Shown in pieces: positions 8,919-17,398 of a stretch of 64,000 nucleotides of DNA; position 1 is the first letter of the stretch, and each line of letters opens with the position of its first letter. The notes below the pieces were generated by a model. The model worked only from the letters and a program-made list of their open reading frames with translations. It ran no database searches and was not told the DNA's origin. Location: contig NZ_BMHD01000001.1 in assembly GCF_014640535.1 (NCBI RefSeq), forward strand, positions 1,552,214 to 1,616,213, in the 5' to 3' direction. The DNA comes from Cnuibacter physcomitrellae. GTDB lineage: Bacteria > Actinomycetota > Actinomycetes > Actinomycetales > Microbacteriaceae. Both the position numbers and the translations under genes were made by a program.

Positions 8919-10910
8919 CTACCCGACCCCGATCGGAAGCGGCTCGATCGTCATCGCGGCGGCCCCGCGCCCGACGGCGGAGACGATCATCATCTCGTCG
9001 GAGAGGCGGGCTCGGGAGAGAGAGACGCGACCGCGGAAGACGCCCGGCTCGGCGGGGGCGGGGCGAAGAATGTGGCCGTCGGCCCACACGCGGGCGTCGG
9101 CCGGGGCGGATGCTGACAGGCGTACCTCGACCTCCCAGGAGCGGCCTCGAGCCTCGATCGCGATCGACTCCGGGGTCGCGTCCGCCGCCTCCGCCGCACC
9201 GGATCCGTCCGCCTCGGTCGCGGGGACGGGGTCGATCTGGTTCGAGGGCAGGGTCGGGGTGAGGAACGCGGGCTGGCGGCGACGTGTGGCCCGCTCGTAC
9301 GCGCCGGCGCGGTCGAGGAGCGCGTCGTCGCTGTAGGCAGGGCCGGCGAAGGTCAGACCGACCGGCATCTGGATGTCGCCCATGAACCCCATCGGCACGG
9401 TGACCGTGGGGATGCCCAGGTGACGGATGACGCGATTGCCGTTGGAGTAGACGACACCATTGCGCGACGCGGCCTCGAGGCTCTCGGGCCTCTCGAACAG
9501 GTCGACCCGGCCCACGTCGCCGGCGGCCGGGAAGACGACGAGGTCGAGGCCCTCCGCCGCCATCCACTCCTCGAAGTCCTCCCTGCGAGCCTGCTCGAGC
9601 CCCTGCAGCAGCTGAGCCAGCCCCGGGACGTCGTCGAAGCGGGCGGGCAGCCCCTGCTTCACGAGCTCGGCGAGACGCTGCCAGTCGAAGCCGCCGCGGG
9701 CTCGGGTGATCCACACCGGGACCGGCGCGTCGGCGACGGGGAACACGGTGTCGCCGTCGACGTCGGCCCACGTGTCGAGGTGGGGATCCGCGTTGTCGCG
9801 CAGGAACGCATCCAGCGCCATCGCGGTGATCGGGCCGCCCTCGAGGGCGCGCCAGTTCGCCGGGACCAGGCCGCGCTCGGCCAGCCCTCTGGCGCCCGGG
9901 CGGTCCTCCTCGTAGTTCGACACGACGGGGAGGTCGACCTCCACGACCTCCGCTCCGAGCGCCCGCAGGTCGTCGGCGGCGCGATCCCAGAGCGCGCGCA
10001 CCGACGGACGGAGGGCGGGCGGATCGAGGGGCACGTCGTCCTCGCCGATGTAGAGGCGGGGAACGCCGATCCGCAGACCGTCGAGGCGATCGGGCCGGGG
10101 ACGCCGGATCGGATGCGGGAGGACGTCCTCGGGGCGCGGGAGCTCGACCGCGGACTGCTGCCGCCAGAAGTCGCCCGAGCGGTCGGGATCCTCGACCGCC
10201 AGCACGTCGAGGAGGAGCAGGAGGTCGTCCACCGAGCGCGTGTGGGGCACGACGACGTCGCACGTGGGGCGCAGCGGCCAGTTGCCGCGGATCGAGAGCA
10301 CACCCCGCGAAGGCGTGTAGGCGACGAGGCTGTTGTTCGAGGCGGGAGCGCGACCGGAGGACACGGTCTCCTCCGCCATCCCGAAGGCGCACATGCTCGC
10401 CGCGGTGGCGGTCCCGGAGCCGTTCGACGACCCCGATCCGTAGGCGGCGGTGAGGAACTGCGGATGGTACGGGCTGCGGGCGTAGTCGTAGACGCCGGGC
10501 TGCATCCCACCCGCCGCCATGGGCGGCATGTTGGTCTTGCCGAGGAGCACCGCGCCCGCGGCGCGGAGCTGGGCGACGGTGGCGGCGTCGTCGGTGGCGA
10601 CGAGGTCGGCGAGAGCCGGGCTGCCCGACGCGACCGTGAGGCCCTTGACCTTGTAGCTGTCCTTGACCGTGAAGGGCACACCCTCGAGCGGACCGGCCTG
10701 GCCCGCGCGGCGGCGGGCATCCGACGCGGCGGCCTGCTCCAGGCAGGTGGGGTCGAGCACGGCGATGGCGTGGAGGCACAGCCCGGTGCGGTCGTAGTAG
10801 GCGATCCGGTTGAGGTAGGCGGTGACCAGCTCGACGCTCGTCACCGCTCCGCTGTCGAGGGCCTCGAGCATGTCGGCGATGCCGAGCTCCACCACGTCGA
10901 TCCGGTCCAT
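8919..10910 (-). CDS. Amidase-signature-family hydrolase with C-terminal extension
   Basis: A 663-residue member of the amidase signature family (GatA-like fold, Ser-cisSer-Lys triad). The catalytic Lys lies in PFTVKDSYKVKG. The Gly/Ser-rich signature GSGSSNGSGTATAASM and the nucleophile region VSSGRAPASNN follow. Typical family members are 450-550 residues; here a C-terminal segment of roughly 110 residues (after RRRQPAFLTP) looks like a separate beta-rich domain. No signal peptide is visible, so cytoplasmic. The ATG at 10910 has a GGAAGGGCGG purine run at ribosome-site distance; upstream in-frame codons are ignored. Not an operon partner of gatB (no gatB or gatC nearby), so it probably hydrolyses a small amide rather than making Gln-tRNA. 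Confidence 0.88.
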   Translation of the reverse strand: MDRIDVVELGIADMLEALDSGAVTSVELVTAYLNRIAYYDRTGLCLHAIAVLDPTCLEQAAASDARRRAGQAGPLEGVPFTVKDSYKVKGLTVASGSPALADLVATDDAATVAQLRAAGAVLLGKTNMPPMAAGGMQPGVYDYARSPYHPQFLTAAYGSGSSNGSGTATAASMCAFGMAEETVSSGRAPASNNSLVAYTPSRGVLSIRGNWPLRPTCDVVVPHTRSVDDLLLLLDVLAVEDPDRSGDFWRQQSAVELPRPEDVLPHPIRRPRPDRLDGLRIGVPRLYIGEDDVPLDPPALRPSVRALWDRAADDLRALGAEVVEVDLPVVSNYEEDRPGARGLAERGLVPANWRALEGGPITAMALDAFLRDNADPHLDTWADVDGDTVFPVADAPVPVWITRARGGFDWQRLAELVKQGLPARFDDVPGLAQLLQGLEQARREDFEEWMAAEGLDLVVFPAAGDVGRVDLFERPESLEAASRNGVVYSNGNRVIRHLGIPTVTVPMGFMGDIQMPVGLTFAGPAYSDDALLDRAGAYERATRRRQPAFLTPTLPSNQIDPVPATEADGSGAAEAADATPESIAIEARGRSWEVEVRLSASAPADARVWADGHILRPAPAEPGVFRGRVSLSRARLSDEMMIVSAVGRGAAAMTIEPLPIGVG

Positions 10911-11008
10911 GCGTCCGCCCTTCCGTCCCGCTCCGCGCGATCCCCCCATCCTGTCAGCAGCGGGAGCCGCGCGCGGCACAGCGGACGCGCGTCAGCGGTC
11001 GCAGCGGG

Positions 11009-11179
11009 TCAGCGAGCGCGGTTGCGGCGGCGCAGGACGAGGAGCACGATGCCGCCGACGACGAGCACGGCGACGGCGATCCCCGCGATCAGGAGGGCGA
11101 CCTGCCCGTTCGCTCCGGTCTGGGCGAGCTCGCCGGAGGCGAGTTCGGATGCGCTGCCGAGCAGGGCGGTCGTGGTCAC
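11009..11179 (-). CDS. Tiny protein made almost only of an LAxTG sortase signal
   Basis: A 56-residue protein starting at a GTG with GAGGAG 7-8 nt upstream. After about 26 residues comes LAQTG, a hydrophobic helix (VALLIAGIAVAVLVVGGIVLLV) and a basic tail RRRNRAR. That is the layout of a cell-wall sorting signal; LAxTG is the pentapeptide favoured by class E sortases. No N-terminal signal peptide is present, so how it would reach a sortase is unclear. It could also act as a simple small membrane protein. No sortase gene is in the window. It follows the Old Yellow Enzyme gene but is separated by a strong palindrome, so it is likely its own transcript. Confidence 0.7.
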   Translation of the reverse strand: MTTTALLGSASELASGELAQTGANGQVALLIAGIAVAVLVVGGIVLLVLRRRNRAR

Positions 11180-11252
11180 GGTGGTGCTCCTCGCGGTCGT
11201 GCGGCGCCGGCCACGCCGCTGCCCCCACCTTAACCCCTCCCGTCCGCCACAC

Positions 11253-11296
11253 CCAGGTGGTTCCGCCATCCCGATCGGCATGGCGGAACCACCTGG
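11253..11296. repeat. Long intergenic palindrome (type with 19-nt spaced word)
   Basis: Perfect 17-bp arms 11253-11269 and 11280-11296 around a centre that is itself CCGATCGG. The word TCCGCCA occurs at 11243 and 11262, 19 nt apart. It lies just past the stop of the Old Yellow Enzyme gene and ahead of the LAxTG peptide gene, so terminator use is plausible. Confidence 0.85.
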
Positions 11297-11332
11297 AGAT
11301 GGCGAAGTGGAGTCCGCGCCGGGCGGCGCGGG

Positions 11333-12406
11333 TCAGGACCAGCGGGCGCGGTCGTACTGGAGGGGCCAGGCGACCTCGGCGCCGAGCTCGTGCGCGGCGC
11401 GGAGGGGGAAGCGGGGGTCGCGGAGGAACTGGCGCGCCATCGTGACCGCGTCGACCTCGCCCGAGGCGACGAGCTCCTCCGCCTGCCCCGCCTCCGTGAT
11501 CAGGCCCACCGCGCTCACCGGCACGCCCGCGGTCTCGCGGATGTACCGGGCGTGCGGCACCTGGTAGAGCGGATGCACGTCGATCTCCTGATGGGCCACC
11601 AGACCTCCCGTGGACACGTCGAACAGGTCGGCGCCGGCATCCTGAGCCCAGCGCGCGACGCGGGCGGCGTCCTCGCGCTCGAACCCTCCTGGCGCCCAGT
11701 CACTCGCCGACAGGCGCACGATCACGGGCACCGACTCCCCCACCTCGGCGCGCACCGCGCGCACCACCTCGAGCAGGAACCGGGCGCGCCCCTCCAGCGA
11801 TCCACCCCACTCGTCGGTGCGCTCGTTCGACAGCGGCGAGAGGAACTCGTGGAGGAGGTACCCGTGCGCAGCGTGCAGCTCGATGACGTCGAACCCGGCC
11901 GCGACGGCACGGCGGGCGGAGGCGGCGAACGCCTCGACGAGACCGCGCACCTCGTCGCCGGTGAGCTCGCGGGGCTGGGCGTAGCGCCCGAACGCGATCG
12001 CCGACGGCGCCACCGTCGGCCACCCGCCCGAGCCCTCGGGCACTGTGCCGCGCTCGGCCGCCCAGGGGCGGTACGTCGACGCCTTACGTCCTGCGTGGGC
12101 GAGCTGGATCCCCGCCACCGCCCCCTGCGCGTGCAGGAAGCCGACGATGCGCGCGAACGCGGCCTGCTGCTCGTCGTTCCACAGGCCCAGGTCCTGCGGG
12201 GAGATCCGTCCCTCGGGCACGACCCCGGTGGCCTCGACCACGATGAGCCCCGCTCCCCCGGTCGCGAACGCCCCGAGGTGCGCCAGATGCCAATCCGTGG
12301 GCACGCCGTCCTCCGCCTCGACGGAGTACTGGCACATCGGCCCGACCCAGAGCCGGTTCGGGAAGGTCACGTCACGGAGCGTGAAGGGGGAGAACAAGGC
12401 GGACAT
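11333..12406 (-). CDS. NADH:flavin oxidoreductase, Old Yellow Enzyme (YqjM type)
   Basis: A 357-residue FMN-dependent ene-reductase with a TIM-barrel fold. Motifs: GPMCQYS near the start (FMN and active-site Cys, as in YqjM), QLAHAGRKAS, ELHAAHGYLLHEFLSPLSN with the substrate-binding His pair, and EWGGSLEGRARF. The YqjM subfamily reduces activated C=C bonds of enals, enones and nitro compounds in the cytoplasm and is often linked to stress. The ATG at 12406 is preferred over the ATG at 12412: GAGAGG ends 6 nt before the former but abuts the latter. No obvious operon partner; DUF1345 lies upstream on the same strand. Confidence 0.92.
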   Translation of the reverse strand: MSALFSPFTLRDVTFPNRLWVGPMCQYSVEAEDGVPTDWHLAHLGAFATGGAGLIVVEATGVVPEGRISPQDLGLWNDEQQAAFARIVGFLHAQGAVAGIQLAHAGRKASTYRPWAAERGTVPEGSGGWPTVAPSAIAFGRYAQPRELTGDEVRGLVEAFAASARRAVAAGFDVIELHAAHGYLLHEFLSPLSNERTDEWGGSLEGRARFLLEVVRAVRAEVGESVPVIVRLSASDWAPGGFEREDAARVARWAQDAGADLFDVSTGGLVAHQEIDVHPLYQVPHARYIRETAGVPVSAVGLITEAGQAEELVASGEVDAVTMARQFLRDPRFPLRAAHELGAEVAWPLQYDRARWS

Positions 12407-12491
12407 GGTCATCCTCTCGGAGGGAAGCGGGGCGGGACGGAGACGGACACGCGAGGCGGCCGACGGGGACTGCGGGTGCGGAGACGGGTGA

Positions 12492-13151
12492 TCAGGAGGC
12501 GAATCCGGCGATGAGGTTCACCATCGCACCGAGGATCACCGCCCCGAACAGGTACGACAGCAGGGCGTGGCGGAGCACGGTGTGGCGGATCGGCGACGCG
12601 GAGATGGCCGTGTCGGACACCTGGTAGGTCATCCCCAGCGTGAACGACAGATACGCGAAGTCCTGGTACGTCGGCGGATCGTCCTGGTTGAACCCGACGC
12701 CGCCCTCCTCCCCGGAGTAGTACAGGGCCGCGTACCGCAGCGTGTAGAGGGTGTGCACGAGGGCCCAGGAGAGGGCCACGCTCACCACGGCCACGACCGC
12801 GACCACGTCGCGCTCCGTGTTCCCGGCGTCGCCGTCCAGGGTCAGCACGAGGATCGTCACCACGAGGCTCACCACGCTCGCCGCGAGGAGCAGCACGTCG
12901 GTCGCCGGCCGGGTCGGATCCTCCCGGCGGGCATGCCTGCGGGTCTGCGCGGCGTCCATCCTGCCGACCACCAGCCACACCCAGGCCACGTACACGCAGC
13001 ACGCCGCCGCCCATCCGCCGACGGCGGCCACCCGGACGAAGCCCAGGCTCGCGATCACCAAGCCAGAAGCGGCGCCCACGAGAGCGGCGACGATGAATCG
13101 CACCACCGCACGGCGGCGCAGCTGCAGCTCCAGGCCACGCGCGTCGCTCAT
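12492..13151 (-). CDS. DUF1345 membrane protein
   Basis: A 219-residue integral membrane protein of the DUF1345 family. About five hydrophobic segments are visible, with the family signature YQDFAYLSFTLGMTYQVSD near residue 160 and a C-terminal helix ending in VNLIAGFAS. Function is unknown; the signature resembles the selectivity-filter region of two-helix channels, which is only suggestive. It starts 10 bp after the stop of the large anchored protein gene upstream, so the two are probably co-transcribed. Confidence 0.85.
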   Translation of the reverse strand: MSDARGLELQLRRRAVVRFIVAALVGAASGLVIASLGFVRVAAVGGWAAACCVYVAWVWLVVGRMDAAQTRRHARREDPTRPATDVLLLAASVVSLVVTILVLTLDGDAGNTERDVVAVVAVVSVALSWALVHTLYTLRYAALYYSGEEGGVGFNQDDPPTYQDFAYLSFTLGMTYQVSDTAISASPIRHTVLRHALLSYLFGAVILGAMVNLIAGFAS

Positions 13152-13161
13152 CGGATGCGGA

Positions 13162-15132
13162 TCACCGGGGCAGGATGCTCGAGTCGGTCAGCAGGAGCGG
13201 CGCATCCGTCACCGGCACGTCGATGTGCATGTGGGTGCAGGAGTCGTCGAACTCGGTCCAGTTCGTGAACGAGAGCTTGATGCCCGCCGAGGCGCGGCAC
13301 TCGGCCTGACCCACGTGCGCGCCCTTCGGCATGATCGGGTCGAGGATGCTGATCATCTTGAGGGTGTTCGCATCCGCCCCGTTGAGGCTCGCGTTGTTGA
13401 GCAGGTAGAAGTCGACCGCGTGGCCGCCGCCGTCGATGTAGTGCGACGACGCGGTGCCCGCGCCCTCGATCTGGCCCGTGCACTTGCGGTTGATGTCGCT
13501 GACGCCCACCTGATCGAAGTTGTGCAGCGCGATCACGATGATCTCGAGGATGCGGTAGTCGACGCCGCAGTCGGGCACCGTGACGCCGTCCGCGATGTAC
13601 TGGATCTCCTTGATGTGATCGGGCACCGACCCGACGAGCTTGCCGGAGGCGTACGCCGCCATGATCTCCTGAGCGAGCTGACGACCCACGAGCATCTGGG
13701 CGCTCGAGTAGCCGGCCGCCTGCAGCTCGCCCGCATCCGACACCGCGTAGCCGTCGCGGTCGACGGTGCCCGTACTGGCGGTGTTCGCCGTGACGAGCTC
13801 CTGACCGGGGGTGTTCACCGTGAGCGCCGACTGGACGATGCCCGCGTCGATCGGGCTCGCCGACACCGTCGTGGGGATCGCCATCACGGCCGTCATGCCG
13901 AGCACGAAGAGCATCGCGACACCGGAGAAGAGGCCCTTTAACCAGGCCGGACGCCGGACCGCGCTCGACGACGGACGCGGGGCAGACGGCGTGGGCGCGC
14001 CCTTGCTGCGGTCGGCGCGGGACGCGGGGCGCCAGGCGGTGCGGACACGACGCACCCGCTTCTCCGCGCGGCGGGGGCGAGACGGCGCCGGGAGGCGGAG
14101 GGCATCGGGCGTGACCGGATCGGTCGGCTCCACCTCGAGGGTCAGCGGATCGAGAGCCTCGTCGACGGGCTCGATCGTGAGGGTCTGCAGCTCGATCTCG
14201 CGGAGGAGGACCTCGGTGGGCTGGTCGGCCGCGGGGTCGGTCTCGTCGAGAGGGGTCTCGGCGGCGTCGGCGGGGATGTGCGCGGGGAGCGGGGAGGGGA
14301 CGAGGGCGGCGGCGTCGTCGGGGGTGTCTTCGGTGACGGGGGCGGCGGCGTCTTCGGTGACGGGGGCCGCGGTGTCGGGGGCTTCTGCCGTGTTGCTCGG
14401 GGAAGCGTCGGTGGAGGTCTCGATGTCCTCCCCTCGAGTCGACGGGGCCCTACCCGATACTCGTGGGGAGGACATCGAGACCTCCACCGCCTCCGCCGTG
14501 CGGGCGGGGGTGGGGGCTCCGTCGTCGGCGGGGAGGGAGGAAGGAGTGTCCTCGGACGGCTTCGCGCGACGGCCGCGCTGGCGTCGGGCCGGGGGTTCGG
14601 CGATCTCGGCGAGGATCTCGTCGACCGGGATGGGGGCGGTCTTGGAGGAGACGACGTCGATGGTGGGTGCCGGGATGGCGGGGGTGTCGTAGTCGGCCGG
14701 GATGAGGGCCATGCGGAGGCTGCGGCGGCCCGGGGTCGAGCGGGCGGCCTCGGCCTGCTCGTCGCGGCGGCGGGAGCGGCGGGAGATCACCGCCTCGGCT
14801 CGGGCCGGGCCTTCGGCCGGGGCGGAAGAGGCACTCGCCGGGGCGGGAGCGGGGGCAGGAGCCGGGCCTGCGGCCGGAGCGGAGGAGGCACTCGCCGGGG
14901 CCGGAGCCGGGCCTGCGGCCGGAGCGGAGGGGGCACCGGTCCCGGAGGGAGCGGAGGGGGCACTGGTTCCGGAGGGGGCGGAGGAGGCGGTGGGGGTGAG
15001 GGCGCGGCGCTGGGACTCGCGGAGCTCGAGCTCGCGCTGGGCGCGGCGGGAGAGGGGCTGGGAGGGTGCCTCGGTCGACCGGATGCGCGGGCGTCGAAGG
15101 GGCTCGTCGCGCGTAGGGTCGGTGGGGCTCAA
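13162..15132 (-). CDS. Large membrane-anchored protein with possible M15-like domain
   Basis: A 656-residue protein. Residues 1-400 are low-complexity, rich in Ala, Pro, Ser, Thr and Glu and presumably disordered and cytoplasmic. One membrane helix lies at about 402-425 (GLFSGVAMLFVLGMTAVMAI). Residues 426-656 form an outer domain with four Cys (522, 551, 612, 632), ASSHY and GGGHAVDF (His564, His571, Asp574) and THMHIDVP (His634, His636). The spacing resembles the SxHxxGxAxD and HxH metal sites of M15 D-Ala-D-Ala peptidases, but this is a by-eye match. The start is a TTG at 15132 with a GAGAG purine run upstream. Codons 215-241 contain a 24-bp perfect inverted repeat. It probably shares a transcript with the DUF1345 gene. 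Confidence 0.65.
   Translation of the reverse strand: MSPTDPTRDEPLRRPRIRSTEAPSQPLSRRAQRELELRESQRRALTPTASSAPSGTSAPSAPSGTGAPSAPAAGPAPAPASASSAPAAGPAPAPAPAPASASSAPAEGPARAEAVISRRSRRRDEQAEAARSTPGRRSLRMALIPADYDTPAIPAPTIDVVSSKTAPIPVDEILAEIAEPPARRQRGRRAKPSEDTPSSLPADDGAPTPARTAEAVEVSMSSPRVSGRAPSTRGEDIETSTDASPSNTAEAPDTAAPVTEDAAAPVTEDTPDDAAALVPSPLPAHIPADAAETPLDETDPAADQPTEVLLREIELQTLTIEPVDEALDPLTLEVEPTDPVTPDALRLPAPSRPRRAEKRVRRVRTAWRPASRADRSKGAPTPSAPRPSSSAVRRPAWLKGLFSGVAMLFVLGMTAVMAIPTTVSASPIDAGIVQSALTVNTPGQELVTANTASTGTVDRDGYAVSDAGELQAAGYSSAQMLVGRQLAQEIMAAYASGKLVGSVPDHIKEIQYIADGVTVPDCGVDYRILEIIVIALHNFDQVGVSDINRKCTGQIEGAGTASSHYIDGGGHAVDFYLLNNASLNGADANTLKMISILDPIMPKGAHVGQAECRASAGIKLSFTNWTEFDDSCTHMHIDVPVTDAPLLLTDSSILPR
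14410..14488. repeat. Perfect 24-bp inverted repeat inside a coding sequence
   Basis: Arms 14410-14433 and 14465-14488 are exact reverse complements with a 31-base spacer whose ends also pair (CTCGAGT with ACTCGTG). The arms begin and end GGTCTCGAT / ATCGAGACC. The element is read in frame in the low-complexity part of the gene (codons about 215-241), giving VEVSMSSP on one side and GEDIETST on the other. Confidence 0.9.
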
Positions 15133-15331
15133 GCGTCGTATCTCTCGGGGTAAGCGAATCGATCACGCCGTGGGATTCGGGTCTCACGGCTAGGTAACGG
15201 CAGAGTAACGATACCGGGTCGTCCCTGAAAAGTCTCTCCGTGGCCCGCGAGGCCCGGAACGGCGGGCCGCCCGCGTAGCCGCCCTCGCGTGTCGCGCCCC
15301 CGCCTCCGCGGCGTCTCCCTCCGCATCCGAG

Positions 15332-15350
15332 CGAACATATGATGTATGCT
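15332..15350 (+). promoter_or_regulatory. Candidate GntR/FadR operator and -10 region
   Basis: CGAACATATGATGTATGCT, read toward the downstream gene, matches the elements at 21056-21074 and 22928-22946 (consensus C-AA-AT, three free bases, ATGTATG-T). The last hexamer, TATGCT, could be the -10 box. It lies 48 bp before the enolase-superfamily gene, itself next to a GntR gene. Confidence 0.6.
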
Positions 15351-15397
15351 GAATGCGCACCTCGATGGCGGGTGCCGACTGCGAGATCGAGGGCGAC

Positions 15398-16564
15398 ATG
15401 AAGATCACCGGCCTCCGCACCCTGCGGACCCACCGCGACTGGGGTCGCCCCGTGGGAGACGTCAACGGCTTCATCAGCTCGGGCATCACCGAGGTGCCCG
15501 TCGTCCTCATCGACACCGACGAGGGACTGACCGGCGTCGGGCTCGGATCCGACCAGTCCGTCGACGCCCTCTTCCCCGCGATCGAGGGCGAGGACCCGCG
15601 AGCCGTCTCCTCCCTGTACGACCGCATGCTGGCCCAGGTCTTCAAGAGCGGTCACGCGGGCGCCACCTACGGCGGCATCGGCACGATCGACTCCGCGCTC
15701 TGGGACCTCAAGGCCAAGATCGCCGGCGAGCCGCTCTGGCGCCTGCTCGGCGGACGGGACCGCTTCGTCCCCGGTTACGCCTCGGGGCTCGACATCGCGC
15801 TCGACGACGAGCAGCTCGCGGCCTTCTACGCCTCGATGGCCGAGCGGGGCTTCTCGAGCGGGAAGCTCAAGGGCGGCCGCGACTGGGAGGCCGACGTCCG
15901 CCGGCTCGGGATCGTGCGCGACGCGCTGAGTGCCGCCTCCAGCCGACCGGCGCTCATGCTCGACGCCAACGAGTCCTGGAACCTCAAGCAGGCGGTGCGC
16001 TACATCTCCCTGGTCGAGGAGCGCGTCGACCTCACCTGGATCGAGGAGCCCCTGCGCCGCTGGGATGCCGCCGGCCACGCCAGGCTCACCCGGTCGGTGC
16101 GCGCCGGCGTGGCGACGGGCGAGAACCTCTCGGGGCTCGAGCAGTACACCCCGTTCTTCGAGGCGGGCGCCGTCGACGTCGTGCAGGCCGGCGCGATCTG
16201 GGGCGTCACGCACTTCCTGAGGCTCGCCCTCGCCGCCCACTCCCGCGACCTGCCGATCAGTCCGGTCGGACTCACCGCCAACCCGGGGATCGCCCACGCG
16301 GCGACCGCGGTGCCCAACCACCTCTCCGCCGAGGTCCAGGACTTCGGCACCCCGTTCGGGATCACCGTCGACGAGCACTACGCCGACGGCGGGATCGTCC
16401 TCGGCGACGAGCCGGGCTCCGGGGTCACGGTCGACGAGGCGGCCATCAGCGCCGCTCCCGACGACACCAGCGACGGAGGATGGCTCGTCGCCGAGGGCCC
16501 TCACGTCCGGTCGAGCAGGGCGGGGCTGCGGCTCGTCGCCGACGACCGCGGAGCCGCGGGCTGA
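15398..16564 (+). CDS. Enolase-superfamily sugar-acid dehydratase
   Basis: A 388-residue enzyme of the mandelate racemase / muconate lactonizing branch. Mg ligands fall at Asp189 (MLDANESW), the Glu of WIEEP (216-217) and Glu242 (TGENLSG). GKLKGG at 155-160 gives the Lys pair of the KxK motif. The family dehydrates sugar acids such as L-fuconate, L-rhamnonate or galactonate to 2-keto-3-deoxy acids. The neighbouring lactonase, aldo/keto reductase, mutarotase and ABC importer suggest L-fuconate or a close relative; exact substrate is inferred. The ATG at 15398 has GAGGGC about 5 nt upstream and matches the family start (MKITGLRT). It has its own promoter with a candidate GntR site. Confidence 0.88.
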   Translation: MKITGLRTLRTHRDWGRPVGDVNGFISSGITEVPVVLIDTDEGLTGVGLGSDQSVDALFPAIEGEDPRAVSSLYDRMLAQVFKSGHAGATYGGIGTIDSALWDLKAKIAGEPLWRLLGGRDRFVPGYASGLDIALDDEQLAAFYASMAERGFSSGKLKGGRDWEADVRRLGIVRDALSAASSRPALMLDANESWNLKQAVRYISLVEERVDLTWIEEPLRRWDAAGHARLTRSVRAGVATGENLSGLEQYTPFFEAGAVDVVQAGAIWGVTHFLRLALAAHSRDLPISPVGLTANPGIAHAATAVPNHLSAEVQDFGTPFGITVDEHYADGGIVLGDEPGSGVTVDEAAISAAPDDTSDGGWLVAEGPHVRSSRAGLRLVADDRGAAG

Positions 16565-16606
16565 TGCGTCCGAGCTCCGCCTCCCTCGCGTGCCCGACCC
16601 CCTCGG

Positions 16607-16612
16607 TACACT
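16607..16612 (+). promoter_or_regulatory. Likely leaderless -10 box of the GntR gene (TACACT)
   Basis: TACACT ends 6 nt before the ATG at 16619, the same spacing as at several other starts here. This gives the regulator its own promoter, 55 bp after the dehydratase stop. Confidence 0.5.
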
Positions 16613-16618
16613 GACGGC

Positions 16619-17398
16619 ATGACCGATGCTCCCGCCGGCGAGGCAGCCGAGACCGCCTCCGCGGGCCGGTCGGTCTTCGCCACCGACTCCTCGAAGACGC
16701 CCGCCGCCAGGCTCGGCGTCGCGGTCGTGCACGACCTCGTCACGGTCATCGTCACCGGCGAGGTGGCACCGGGCGAGTCGCTGCCCCCGGAGGGCGTGCT
16801 CAGCCAGCACTTCGGCGTCAGCCGGACGGTCATCCGCGAGTCGGTCAAGCGCGTCGAGGAGAAGGGGCTCGTGAGCGTGGCGCAGGGACGCGGGACGCAG
16901 GTCAGGCCCGCGACCTCCTGGAACCTGCTCGACCCTGTGGTCCTGTCGGTGCTGGTCGAGAACGACCGCGAGCTCGGCGTCCTCGACGAGATCGCGGTCG
17001 TGCGCGCCGCGCTCGAGGGCACGATGTCGGCCGAGACCGCCGCCCACCGCTCGGAGGACGACCTCGCACGGCTGCAGGCGGCGTTCGCCCACATGCACGA
17101 CACGATCGAGGACGAGGACGACTACGCGCAGGCGGATGCCGACTTCCACTTCCTCGTGATGGCCCTCTCGGGCAACCGGCTCACCGAGAACATCACCCGC
17201 GTGCTGTTCGAGCGCGCCCGTCAGAGCTCGCGCTTCATCGGCCGCCCGAGTCGCGAGGCGTTCCACCTCACCCTCGAGGAGCACCGCAGGGTGCTCGAGG
17301 CGATCGAGGCCGGCGACGCCGCCGCGGCGGAGGAGGCCATGCGCGTGCACATCACCGACGCCTGGAACCGTCGACGTCAGCCGACCGCGAAGGACTGA
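16619..17398 (+). CDS. GntR-family regulator, FadR/FCD subgroup
   Basis: A 259-residue transcription factor. The winged helix-turn-helix lies at about 35-95, with GVSRTVIRESVKRVEEKGLV as the recognition part and GRGTQV as the wing. The C-terminal FCD domain has the metal-binding pattern DADFHFL, EEHRRVLEAI and MRVHITDAW. Such proteins usually repress catabolic genes until a carboxylic or sugar-acid ligand binds. It sits among sugar-acid genes, and a conserved 19-bp element is found upstream of three of these transcription units, so it is the likely regulator of the locus. It converges on the mutarotase gene and the two stop codons lie in one palindrome. Confidence 0.92.
   Translation: MTDAPAGEAAETASAGRSVFATDSSKTPAARLGVAVVHDLVTVIVTGEVAPGESLPPEGVLSQHFGVSRTVIRESVKRVEEKGLVSVAQGRGTQVRPATSWNLLDPVVLSVLVENDRELGVLDEIAVVRAALEGTMSAETAAHRSEDDLARLQAAFAHMHDTIEDEDDYAQADADFHFLVMALSGNRLTENITRVLFERARQSSRFIGRPSREAFHLTLEEHRRVLEAIEAGDAAAAEEAMRVHITDAWNRRRQPTAKD

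Noticed and set aside
14450-17350. Minus-strand open frame of about 966 codons across the dehydratase and GntR genes
   Set aside because: GC-rich shadow frame. The plus strand carries clear enolase-superfamily and GntR motifs in this region.
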